Shown one piece after another: positions 56,427 to 64,000 of a stretch of DNA of 64,000 nt (positions are counted from its first letter, which is position 1; each line of letters begins with the position of its first letter). The notes beneath the pieces were generated by a model. The model saw only the letters and a program-made list of their open reading frames with translations. It did not search any database and was not told where the DNA came from. The translations under genes and the position numbers were made by a program. Source of the DNA: Fredinandcohnia quinoae (GTDB lineage: Bacteria > Bacillota > Bacilli > Bacillales > Bacillaceae_L); assembly GCF_022427965.1 (NCBI RefSeq), contig NZ_JAKTTI010000024.1, positions 1 to 64,000 of the forward strand. Direction: 5' to 3'.

Positions 56427-59069
56427 TTAGCCTTTTAATTCTGTTATTCTTGCACGTACTGCATCGCGTTTTTCAATATAGTCTTTTGCTTTCGCTTTTT
56501 CTTCTTCAATTACTTTTGCCGGTGCCTTTTTTACGAAGCCTTCATTGCCAAGTTTCTTCTGAACTCTTTCTACTTCTTTATCAAGCTTATCGAGTTCCTT
56601 TTCAAGTCGCTTAATTTCTTCTTCAATATTGATTAAACCTTCAATTGGAAGTATCAATTCTGCACCTGTAACAACTGCAGTCATTGATTTGTCTGTTGAT
56701 TTAATTTCTGTATCAATTATCAATTCACTTGGGTTACAGAATCTTTCTAAATATGAACGGTTTTTTTGTAGCTTTTCTAAAATACTTTCATCTTTCGCCT
56801 TGATTTGTAAGTTAATCGGCTTGCTCATAGGTGTATTTACTTCTGCGCGGATATTACGTACAGCACGAATGATATCAACTAATAGATGCATTTCTGCGGC
56901 AGCATCTTGATCAGTGAACTCTTCTCTTACTTCTGGCCATTTAGCTACTGTAATGGACTCACCTACATGAGGAAGATTCTGCCATATTTCCTCGGTAATG
57001 AATGGCATGAACGGATGTAGCAATCTCATCGTGTTATCGAGTACATAAGCAAGAATCGAACGGGTTGTTTTCTTTGCTTGCTCATCCTCTCCATATAATG
57101 GTAGCTTCGCCATTTCAATATACCAATCACAGAAATCATCCCAGATGAAGTTGTAAAGAACGCGCCCCACTTCTCCAAACTCATATTTCTCAGCTAATTT
57201 TGTAACCGAGGCAATTGTTTCATTTAACTGGGTTAATATCCACTTGTCAGCAACAGACTTTTCTCCAGTTATGTCGATGTCCTCGAATTTCATTTCACCC
57301 ATATTCATCATTGCAAATCGAGATGCATTCCAAATTTTATTGGCGAAATTCCAGGTTGCTTCAATCTTTTCCATACTAAAGCGTAGATCTTGACCCGGAG
57401 AGCTTCCAGTAGAAAGGAAGTAGCGTAATGAATCAGCACCATATTTAGCAATGACATCCATAGGATCCACACCATTACCAAGTGATTTACTCATCTTCCG
57501 TCCCTGTTCATCACGAACTAGACCATGAATAAGAACATCTTCAAAAGGACGCTTACCTGTAAACTCTAGACCTTGGAATATCATTCGGGAAACCCAAAAG
57601 AAAATAATATCATAACCTGTTACTAATACATTTGTTGGATAATACCTTTTAAAGTCCACTGCGTCTATATCTGGCCAGCCCATTGTTGAAAAAGGCCATA
57701 ATGCTGAACTAAACCACGTATCTAGAACATCATTGTCTTGTGTCCAATTTTCAATATCTGCTGGTGGCTCATGATCTACATATACTTCACCAGTTTCATT
57801 ATGATACCAGGCTGGAATACGATGTCCCCACCATAGCTGTCTTGATATACACCAATCACGAATGTTTTCCATCCAATGTAAGTACGTTTTCTCAAAACGA
57901 TCAGGAACGAAAGTAACTTTGTCATCTCCTGTCTGCAATTTTATCGCCTCGTCAGCTAGCGGCTGCATTTTAACAAACCATTGTGTTGATAAGTAAGGCT
58001 CAACAACTGCACCACTTCGTTCACTATGACCAACAGAGTGGAGATGCTCTTCAATCTTGAAAAGTACACCTTGCTCTTGAAGATCTTTAACTATTTTCTT
58101 ACGACACTCAAAACGGTCGAGCCCTTGATATGAGCCTGCATTCGCATTCATTGTGCCATCTTCATTCATGACAAGTACTCGCTCAAGATTATGGCGATTT
58201 CCAACTTCAAAGTCATTTGGATCATGTGCAGGAGTGATTTTTACTGCACCTGATCCAAAGTCCATATCTACATAATCATCAGCAACAATCGGTATTTCCC
58301 TGCCAACAATCGGTAATTTTACCTTTTTGCCAATTAAATGCTTGAAACGTTCGTCTTCAGGGTGTACGGCAATTGCAGTATCACCAAGCATTGTTTCTGG
58401 ACGTGTTGTTGCAATTTCGATCGATCCGCTACCATCTGCCAAAGGATAGCGCATGTGATAAAATGCTCCCTGTACATCTTGGTAAATAACCTCAATATCT
58501 GATAACGCTGTTTTAGTTGCTGGATCCCAGTTAATAATGTATTCGCCTCGGTAAATTAAGCCTTTTTTATAGAGCGATACAAATACTTCTCTGACTGCTT
58601 TTGATAAGCCTTCATCCAGCGTGAATCGCTCTCGGGAATAATCTAAGCCGAGGCCTAGCTTTGACCATTGCTCGCGAATATGACACGCATATTCTTCCTT
58701 CCATTTCCATGTTTCTTCTACAAATTTTTCACGTCCTAGATCATATCGGGTTATACCTTCTTCACGAAGCTTCCCTTCTACCTTTGCTTGTGTGGCAATT
58801 CCCGCATGGTCCATCCCAGGTAACCAAAGTACATCATAGCCTTGCATTCTTTTCATACGAGTGATGATATCTTGTAATGTTGTATCCCATGCATGCCCAA
58901 GATGCAGCTTACCTGTTACATTTGGTGGCGGGATTACGATTGTATATGGTGTCTTCTCTGAGTCACCAGTTGCCTCAAAAAATTTACCATTTAACCAATA
59001 TTGATATCGACCCGCTTCTATCGCCTGCGGATCATATTTCGTTGATAATGTTTTTTCTGTTGTTTCCAT
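56427..59069 (-). CDS. valS: valyl-tRNA synthetase
   Basis: Class I aminoacyl-tRNA synthetase of 880 residues. HIGH-type motif [17 protein letters not shown] near residue 50, editing domain with [24 protein letters not shown] motif [16 protein letters not shown], anticodon-binding domain and a C-terminal coiled coil ([20 protein letters not shown]). ATG 59069 follows AGAGGAGG. Expression is controlled by the T-box leader. Confidence 0.98.
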   Translation of the reverse strand: METTEKTLSTKYDPQAIEAGRYQYWLNGKFFEATGDSEKTPYTIVIPPPNVTGKLHLGHAWDTTLQDIITRMKRMQGYDVLWLPGMDHAGIATQAKVEGKLREEGITRYDLGREKFVEETWKWKEEYACHIREQWSKLGLGLDYSRERFTLDEGLSKAVREVFVSLYKKGLIYRGEYIINWDPATKTALSDIEVIYQDVQGAFYHMRYPLADGSGSIEIATTRPETMLGDTAIAVHPEDERFKHLIGKKVKLPIVGREIPIVADDYVDMDFGSGAVKITPAHDPNDFEVGNRHNLERVLVMNEDGTMNANAGSYQGLDRFECRKKIVKDLQEQGVLFKIEEHLHSVGHSERSGAVVEPYLSTQWFVKMQPLADEAIKLQTGDDKVTFVPDRFEKTYLHWMENIRDWCISRQLWWGHRIPAWYHNETGEVYVDHEPPADIENWTQDNDVLDTWFSSALWPFSTMGWPDIDAVDFKRYYPTNVLVTGYDIIFFWVSRMIFQGLEFTGKRPFEDVLIHGLVRDEQGRKMSKSLGNGVDPMDVIAKYGADSLRYFLSTGSSPGQDLRFSMEKIEATWNFANKIWNASRFAMMNMGEMKFEDIDITGEKSVADKWILTQLNETIASVTKLAEKYEFGEVGRVLYNFIWDDFCDWYIEMAKLPLYGEDEQAKKTTRSILAYVLDNTMRLLHPFMPFITEEIWQNLPHVGESITVAKWPEVREEFTDQDAAAEMHLLVDIIRAVRNIRAEVNTPMSKPINLQIKAKDESILEKLQKNRSYLERFCNPSELIIDTEIKSTDKSMTAVVTGAELILPIEGLINIEEEIKRLEKELDKLDKEVERVQKKLGNEGFVKKAPAKVIEEEKAKAKDYIEKRDAVRARITELKG

Positions 59070-59121
59070 AATGGATCCTCCTCTAAAATTAAGAAATGCG
59101 CTTGCGCTAGACAAAAATAAA

Positions 59122-59158
59122 AAACTCCATTCATCCTATAAAAGGACGAATGGAGTTA
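59122..59158 (-). terminator. T-box-controlled terminator upstream of valS
   Basis: AACTCCATTCGTCC pairs with GGATGAATGGAGTT (one G-U pair) on the minus strand, followed by TTTTTA. It alternates with the antiterminator made with the T-box sequence. Confidence 0.9.
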
Positions 59159-59378
59159 TATTCGCGGTACCACCTTTTTTCACTCGTGCATAAAAACACT
59201 TGTGCTCTCAAATCGATAACGGCTCCGAACCGGCTTAAACTATTAGACAATGTCGTTCATAAAAGCTACTTAAGGGCGACCTTCCAACGCATTGTACCTA
59301 AGAAATCTCACAGCTACTGATTTCTCTCTCTGAAGGTATTACGATGTACTCTTCCCTGTCAATGTATTTATTTTATCT
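59122..59378 (-). ncRNA. T-box riboswitch leader of valS
   Basis: The minus strand shows the conserved T-box sequence GGTGGTACCGCG (complement of about 59163-59174), preceded by stem I features and followed by a terminator hairpin. A GTC triplet (complement of 59278-59280) lies in the lower stem I region next to GAAG and an AGTA-containing opposite strand; I take it as the valine specifier, by inference. Confidence 0.9.
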
Positions 59379-59385
59379 TGAATAT

Positions 59386-59415
59386 ATAGTAACCAATAAT
59401 ATCAGTCATCGTCAA
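59386..59415 (-). promoter_or_regulatory. candidate promoter of valS leader
   Basis: TTGACG (59415-59410 on the minus strand) and TACTAT (59391-59386) with an 18-base spacer, just before the T-box leader. Confidence 0.5.
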
Positions 59416-59551
59416 TAAGGTTTGCCAAATTTTTATTACTTTATTCACTTTTAGTAAGAAGGCAACTAAAATTTCTAGATATGTAATGGACACTTTTCTC
59501 TTCTATTTTGCATATCTTGATTATAAGCAGATTTCGAAAGGAGTCAATTCC

Positions 59552-59752
59552 ATGAGGAGAAGAATAAATAAATTTAACAAGTACCGGTATCCACCATGGC
59601 TAAGACAGACACGAGCTGTATGTGTACAATTCATCATTCCAATTACAGTCGTTCAAGGGGTACGAACTATTTTAATTCCTACTTCATTTGACGTATTGTT
59701 TTTAGCTGTTTTAATTTTACTTGCTGCCGCACTTCACTTAGATTGGATTTAA
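59552..59752 (+). CDS. small membrane protein of unknown function
   Basis: A 66-residue protein with a basic N-terminus (RRRINKFNKYRYPPWLRQT) and two hydrophobic segments (VQFIIPITVVQGV; FDVLFLAVLILLAAALHL). ATG 59552 follows AAAGGAG at good spacing; the frame is open from 59486. It is the only plus-strand gene between valS and ysxE. I do not recognise the family, but a strong ribosome site and sensible topology argue that it is real. Confidence 0.6.
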   Translation: MRRRINKFNKYRYPPWLRQTRAVCVQFIIPITVVQGVRTILIPTSFDVLFLAVLILLAAALHLDWI

Positions 59753-59777
59753 TACGCGAAAGTGCTTTGATTAAGTA

Positions 59778-59810
59778 TCCCATACAAACTGTTATTCATT
59801 CCGTATGGGA
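59778..59810. terminator. terminator between the small membrane gene and ysxE
   Basis: An 8-bp stem (TCCCATAC with GTATGGGA) with a 17-base loop lies between convergent genes and overlaps the ysxE end. Confidence 0.5.
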
Positions 59811-60836
59811 TTCTGCTGCTTCTTGATCTTTTTTTCTTTGTTCTTCTTCAACAATTTTCATCGAGAAATACTCGATATTTTTATTAAGCCAATAGGCTTT
59901 CTGTAACAAACGTACATACTCTTGCTCTGATTTCTTTTCCTTTTTATTCTTATAATTTTGTACACATCTATATATAGGTTCTGGATATGTTAAATAACTT
60001 AAGAATAAATAAATTTCCTCTTCCTTTAGTGGAAAATGACTCCTATATGTTTGAAACCATCCAAAACAATCATCACAAAGAATTGGAAACGTTTTTAACG
60101 TTCGATAATAAAAACTAATAAGGTCATTAATTGGACTCGCATAGCTCGCTTTCTCAAAGTTAGACAGATAACCCTTCCCATGTTCATCAAAAAGAAAATG
60201 TGTAATAGATACCTTCCCATTAGTTAAGACTGTTCGGAAGGATTTTGTTTCTTCTGAGAGCTCATACCATTTATCTAATTGAGACCTCGCATATTTACTT
60301 GCTAGGCTTATTTCATGGTAATACGTACAAAATAGTAGTTCAAAGGGGGACATATACCACTTTTTTTCACTTTCAATAACAAAGGATTCCAAATATCCGT
60401 CTCTCTCATCCCACTGCTTTGTAATATTTTCATAATGATGGTAAATATCATTCGTTTTAGCTTGCTGAATCTCATTTAATGAATATTGGTGCATTTTAGC
60501 TAATTCTTTAAATAGAAGATGGTGTCGATCATCTCGTTCATCTACAATACTATTATTTAACCAAGGCATTAGATAATGATATTGGTTTTCTTGAAAAACT
60601 AAATAACTACCATCAATAGTTGGAATTATTGGAACTACTCTCGTAAACCCTTTTTGATATAGCATTTGTATCATACTTGGAAATTGGGTATTACTAATTT
60701 TGCGCGCCGATTTCAAAGCAAATACCCCTTTATTTGTAAATACTTTTTTTACATTACGATACTCTTCAATAAAATGTGGTTCAAGCTTGTATTGCTTCAA
60801 GATGGGCCCATAATTTCTTGTGTTAGCTTCCCCCAA
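59796..60836 (-). CDS. ysxE: YsxE, CotS-family spore coat protein
   Basis: A protein of about 346 residues with a degenerate kinase fold of the CotS/YsxE/HipA-distant aminoglycoside phosphotransferase-like group: GVFALKSARKIS (Lys of the small lobe), HYLMPWLNNS hinge and FDEHGKGYLSNFEKASYASP in place of the usual catalytic loop. In B. subtilis YsxE is a coat component encoded beside spoVID. The start is uncertain: TTG at 60836 has better spacing from AGGTGG than GTG at 60845. Confidence 0.85.
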   Translation of the reverse strand: MGEANTRNYGPILKQYKLEPHFIEEYRNVKKVFTNKGVFALKSARKISNTQFPSMIQMLYQKGFTRVVPIIPTIDGSYLVFQENQYHYLMPWLNNSIVDERDDRHHLLFKELAKMHQYSLNEIQQAKTNDIYHHYENITKQWDERDGYLESFVIESEKKWYMSPFELLFCTYYHEISLASKYARSQLDKWYELSEETKSFRTVLTNGKVSITHFLFDEHGKGYLSNFEKASYASPINDLISFYYRTLKTFPILCDDCFGWFQTYRSHFPLKEEEIYLFLSYLTYPEPIYRCVQNYKNKKEKKSEQEYVRLLQKAYWLNKNIEYFSMKIVEEEQRKKDQEAAESHTE

Positions 60837-60873
60837 AAGGGCCACCTACCTTCGTTTGAATTAATTAAAAATA

Positions 60874-60892
60874 GGTGAGGGATTACCTCACC
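60874..60892 (-). terminator. terminator of spoVID
   Basis: A 7-bp stem (GGTGAGG with CCTCACC) and 5-base loop followed by TATTTTTAATT on the minus strand, between spoVID and ysxE. Confidence 0.7.
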
Positions 60893-60922
60893 ATATTGCG
60901 GAATAAAAACTATAAGCTACTT

Positions 60923-62197
60923 TCAACTATTAATATTTGTTGGAATATATAAAAGCTGGCCTTCACTTACATGGTGATCTGAAGTTAAAGAATTTGCTCG
61001 AATTAATTGTTGAACAGAAATTTCATATCTTTCTGCAATTTTGTCTAATGAATCACCGTTTTGAACGATGCAGATTTTCATCTTTGAAAGTTCTTCCTCT
61101 TCATCTCTTGTAAAAATTTTAGTTAAATATAACTCATTCTCATTCCGCTTTGTAACCTGTTTATCATTTGTGAGAGCTTCTGTTGAATGATTCTTATCTT
61201 CAACAGCTGTTATCGTTTTTCCTCTAGCTTCACTTGAACCGAATACAAATGTTTTTTCATGTCTTGCTTTTACCCCTATTTGTGGTGTAATGATTTCTTC
61301 ATTTTCTTGGTTGACTTCCAAAATATTAGCTTCCTCTTGTTCTTGATAGGCTTCCTTTCGAGCTTCTACCTCAAAAGGGATAAATAAATCATCATCATGA
61401 GGTTCTTCATGAAGTTCATTGTCAATTTCAGAGACTTCTCCCGTGTGAAGGGTTACTTCCTCTTCTGCCCAAACTTGTTCATCCTCATCGGATGCATTAC
61501 GGGCAAGAACTTCTTCTTGCGCTGGCTCTTCCCTCTTCTGTTCTACTTCAGCAATCGGGGCTTCAACTTCACTTTCAATTTCTTCATTATGAGTAGCTTC
61601 CGAGACTAATGGTACTTCCCCTTGTTCTACTTGTGCTACTGCCTCTTTTCGTTCATTTACATCTAGATTATCCTGGTCTTCTTGTACTTCTTCTTCTCGC
61701 TCATTTACATTCGTAATTTCTTCGTATTCTTGGTTTGCTTCATTCGTCTTACTACTATCGCCATTGTTCAAGTCACGTATTCCACTAATTGATAGATCAG
61801 CTGCAATTTGCATACATCCACGTTTTGGCAAATCATAATCGAATGCTTCAACCGCTACATATACATCCTCTAAACTTTCGATCCGATATTTCGGAATCGT
61901 AATATCTACAGGAAATCTATGGTTCAACTCAGTAATCCCATCTTCACGCGTTATAATTTCATTCACTAATCTTGCTGATGTGAAATCACGTGTTTCGTCC
62001 TGAGAAGTATCTTGGTCTATATGATACTCACCAGAAAGCTTTAACGCACCACGAATGGACACATATTGGTCATGCTCTTGAATCACAATATCTGGATCTA
62101 AAGAGATAGATACAAGCTCTGAGACTTCCTGTCCCTTTTGAAACCAGACAGACTCTTCTATCGAAAATCGTAAGCATGATTGGTTATCAGATGACAT
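60923..62197 (-). CDS. spoVID: SpoVID spore coat morphogenetic protein
   Basis: Anchors and encases the coat around the forespore and recruits SafA. The 424 residues contain the N-terminal SpoVID domain (LRFSIEESVWFQKGQEVSEL to SISGIRDLN, about 8-145), a long acidic Glu-rich linker, and a C-terminal LysM domain (MKICIVQNGDSLDKIAERYE to GQLLYIPTNI) that in B. subtilis also detects lipid II. The same window carries its partner safA. Confidence 0.94.
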   Translation of the reverse strand: MSSDNQSCLRFSIEESVWFQKGQEVSELVSISLDPDIVIQEHDQYVSIRGALKLSGEYHIDQDTSQDETRDFTSARLVNEIITREDGITELNHRFPVDITIPKYRIESLEDVYVAVEAFDYDLPKRGCMQIAADLSISGIRDLNNGDSSKTNEANQEYEEITNVNEREEEVQEDQDNLDVNERKEAVAQVEQGEVPLVSEATHNEEIESEVEAPIAEVEQKREEPAQEEVLARNASDEDEQVWAEEEVTLHTGEVSEIDNELHEEPHDDDLFIPFEVEARKEAYQEQEEANILEVNQENEEIITPQIGVKARHEKTFVFGSSEARGKTITAVEDKNHSTEALTNDKQVTKRNENELYLTKIFTRDEEEELSKMKICIVQNGDSLDKIAERYEISVQQLIRANSLTSDHHVSEGQLLYIPTNINS

Positions 62198-62305
62198 CTT
62201 CTATACCTCCTTTTTCGTCCCATCGAATCTTTTTACTATGACATTACAATTTTTATGATAATAAGTAGTCATTTATGTATAATTTCTTCAAAATGAGGAA
62301 GTTCA

Positions 62306-62342
62306 AAAAGGCAGACTCCTTTGTTCAAAGAGTCTGCCTTTT
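62306..62342 (-). terminator. terminator of hemL
   Basis: A 13-bp perfect stem (AAAAGGCAGACTC with GAGTCTGCCTTTT) just past the hemL stop. Confidence 0.85.
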
Positions 62343-62352
62343 GAAATAGATC

Positions 62353-63639
62353 TTATTTTAATTTAGAAAATGCGTGTTCTGCTGCTTCAATTGTTTTTTC
62401 AATATCCTCATCAGAATGAGCTGTTGATAGGAATAAACCTTCAAATTGAGATGGAGGAAGGAATACACCTTGTTCAGCCATTTGTCTGTAATAGGCTGCA
62501 AAAAAGTCTAAATTAGACGCTTTTGCTCGGTCATAATTGATTACATCTTCATTTGTGAAGAAGAAGCCAATCATCGATCCAGCACGATTGATTGTATGCG
62601 GAATATCATATTTCTTAGCTGCATCGGTAAAGCCTTGCTCTAAGCGATCTGCCTTTTTCTGAAATTCTATGTAAGATTCTGGTGTTAATTGTGATAAAGT
62701 TGCATATCCAGCAGTCATCGCTAATGGATTACCAGATAATGTTCCAGCTTGATAAATCGGACCACTTGGTGCAATTCTTTCCATAATATCTGCTCGACCA
62801 CCAAATGCTCCTACAGGGAGTCCTCCACCAATTACTTTACCTAAACAGGTTAGATCTGGAGTCACACCAAAATACCCTTGAGCACAATTATAATCTACTC
62901 TGAAGCCGGTCATTACTTCATCAAAAATAAGTAATGCACCATATTTAGTTGTAATTTCACGAAGACCCTCGAGAAACCCAGGTTGTGGAGGAACTACCCC
63001 CATATTACCTGCAACTGGTTCTACAATGATACAGGCGATATCCTCGCCAAACTGTTCAAATGCATATTTTACACTTTCAAGGTCATTATAGGGTGCCGTA
63101 ATTGTGTTCTTTGCAACACTTTCAGGAACTCCAGGACTATCCGGCAAACCAAGAGTTGCAACTCCTGATCCTGCTTTAATTAATAAAGAATCCCCATGTC
63201 CATGGTAACAGCCTTCAAATTTCAAAATTTTATTTCGACCAGTATACCCTCTTGCGAGACGTAATGCACTCATTGTCGCCTCAGTTCCGGAGCTTACCAT
63301 TCGAATGATCTCAATTGATGGTACTCTTTCAATCACAAGCTTTGCTAATTGATTTTCAGCAAGCGTTGGTGCACCAAAGCTTGTACCCATTTCTGTTACT
63401 TTTTTTATTGCTTCAACTACTTTATCATTGGAATGCCCATGAATGAGTGGACCCCATGATAATACGTAATCTATGTATTCATTTCCATCAATATCGTAAA
63501 TTTTAGAACCTTTACCACGTTCCATAAAAATTGGGTTCATCTGAACAGATTTAAAAGCTCGTACTGGACTATTAACACCACCAGGCATCATTTTTTTTGC
63601 CTCTGCGAATGCAGCTTTTGACTTCTCGAAACTTCTCAT
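62353..63639 (-). CDS. hemL: glutamate-1-semialdehyde 2,1-aminomutase
   Basis: PLP enzyme producing 5-aminolevulinate in the C5 heme pathway. The 428 residues show [57 protein letters not shown] and the PLP-lysine motif [17 protein letters not shown]. Directly downstream of hemB. Confidence 0.98.
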   Translation of the reverse strand: MRSFEKSKAAFAEAKKMMPGGVNSPVRAFKSVQMNPIFMERGKGSKIYDIDGNEYIDYVLSWGPLIHGHSNDKVVEAIKKVTEMGTSFGAPTLAENQLAKLVIERVPSIEIIRMVSSGTEATMSALRLARGYTGRNKILKFEGCYHGHGDSLLIKAGSGVATLGLPDSPGVPESVAKNTITAPYNDLESVKYAFEQFGEDIACIIVEPVAGNMGVVPPQPGFLEGLREITTKYGALLIFDEVMTGFRVDYNCAQGYFGVTPDLTCLGKVIGGGLPVGAFGGRADIMERIAPSGPIYQAGTLSGNPLAMTAGYATLSQLTPESYIEFQKKADRLEQGFTDAAKKYDIPHTINRAGSMIGFFFTNEDVINYDRAKASNLDFFAAYYRQMAEQGVFLPPSQFEGLFLSTAHSDEDIEKTIEAAEHAFSKLK

Positions 63640-63666
63640 TATAATGCGACCCCTTTCTTTTTTAGA

Positions 63667-63714
63667 GGCCTGACCCTTGTCACTTTAACATGGTTCTAGA
63701 CAGGATCAGACACT
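63667..63714. repeat. imperfect palindrome between hemL and hemB
   Basis: TGACCCTTGTC (63671-63681) and GACAGGATCA (63699-63708) form imperfect arms around a 17-base spacer. The TGACCC-TGTC type of palindrome is familiar to me from Bacillus intergenic repeats, but no second copy is visible here. Confidence 0.45.
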
Positions 63715-63717
63715 AAA

Positions 63718-64000
63718 TTAGTTATCCTTCAGCCAACGTGCAACATCTTTTGCAAAATATGTAATAATAAGATCTGAGCCCGCACGTTTCATACTTGTTA
63801 GCATTTCCATAACAATCTCTTTTTCATTAATCCAGCCATTAGCCGCTGCCGCTTTCACCATTGCATACTCACCACTTACGTTATAGGCAACCACAGGTAC
63901 AGTAAAATTGTTCTTAACGTCTCGAATAATATCCATATATGACAATGCTGGTTTTACGATTAAAAAGTCAGCACCCTCTTGAATATCTGATTCTGCCTCA
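63718..64000 (-). CDS. hemB: delta-aminolevulinic acid dehydratase, C-terminal part
   Basis: Condenses two 5-aminolevulinate molecules to porphobilinogen. Only the last 93 or so residues are in the window; the gene continues beyond base 64000. Visible family motifs are [20 protein letters not shown] (active-site region near the end of the barrel), [20 protein letters not shown] and the C-terminal [13 protein letters not shown]. It precedes hemL as in other Bacillus hem operons. Confidence 0.96.
   Translation of the reverse strand, partial: EAESDIQEGADFLIVKPALSYMDIIRDVKNNFTVPVVAYNVSGEYAMVKAAAANGWINEKEIVMEMLTSMKRAGSDLIITYFAKDVARWLKDN

Overview
The window reads as chromosomal core sequence from a low-GC, endospore-forming Bacillaceae-like Firmicute. 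It carries spoVB, bofC, safA, spo0B, spoIVFA/FB, spoIIB, spoVID and ysxE, together with a gene order I know from Bacillus subtilis: secDF-comN-spoVB-yrbG-yrzE-yajC-tgt-queA-yrzS-ruvB-ruvA-bofC ... safA, pheA-pheB-obg-spo0B-rpmA-prp-rplU, spoIVFB-spoIVFA-minD-minC-mreD-mreC-mreB-radC-maf, and folC-valS-ysxE-spoVID-hemL-hemB. Most genes lie on the minus strand. I cannot name a species. I see no prophage, insertion sequence, CRISPR array, tRNA or rRNA.

Layout. 1-10.2 kb holds protein export (SecDF, YajC), competence (ComN), queuosine synthesis (Tgt, QueA), Holliday junction processing (RuvAB) and small membrane proteins. 10.3-13.2 kb holds sporulation proteins (BofC, a YhcN/CoxA-like lipoprotein, SafA). 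13.3-17.8 kb holds phenylalanine synthesis, Obg, Spo0B and the ribosomal L27/Prp/L21 group with an L21 leader. 17.8-20.5 kb is an accessory pair, an XRE-TPR regulator divergent from an MFS transporter, with two perfect palindromes between them. 20.6-29.5 kb holds RNase G, SpoIVFB/FA, MinDC, MreBCD, RadC and Maf.

The unusual part is 29.6-53 kb. At the site where B. subtilis has maf-spoIIB-comC-folC, this genome carries two complete, diverged copies of a type IV pilus locus. Each copy has a minus-strand assembly operon (pilB-pilT-pilC-pilA-pilM-pilN-pilO) and a divergent plus-strand operon of three minor prepilins (PilV-like, PilW-like and a large PilX/GspK-like protein). spoIIB sits between the copies. 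Only copy 1 has the prepilin peptidase (pilD/comC), an intact VanW/G5-like gene and a terminal unknown membrane protein. Copy 2 keeps only the last codons of the VanW-like gene as a relic. PilB, PilT and PilC are the same length in both copies and nearly identical, while pilins, PilN, PilO and minor pilins have diverged. This suggests an old tandem duplication followed by specialisation of the extracellular parts. A GGDEF diguanylate cyclase with an intact GGEEF motif follows copy 2.

53-64 kb returns to conserved synteny: folC, valS with a T-box leader, a small membrane protein, ysxE, spoVID, hemL and the 3' part of hemB. Many starts were moved inward from the longest open frame because a Shine-Dalgarno sequence and family N-termini support an internal ATG, GTG or TTG.
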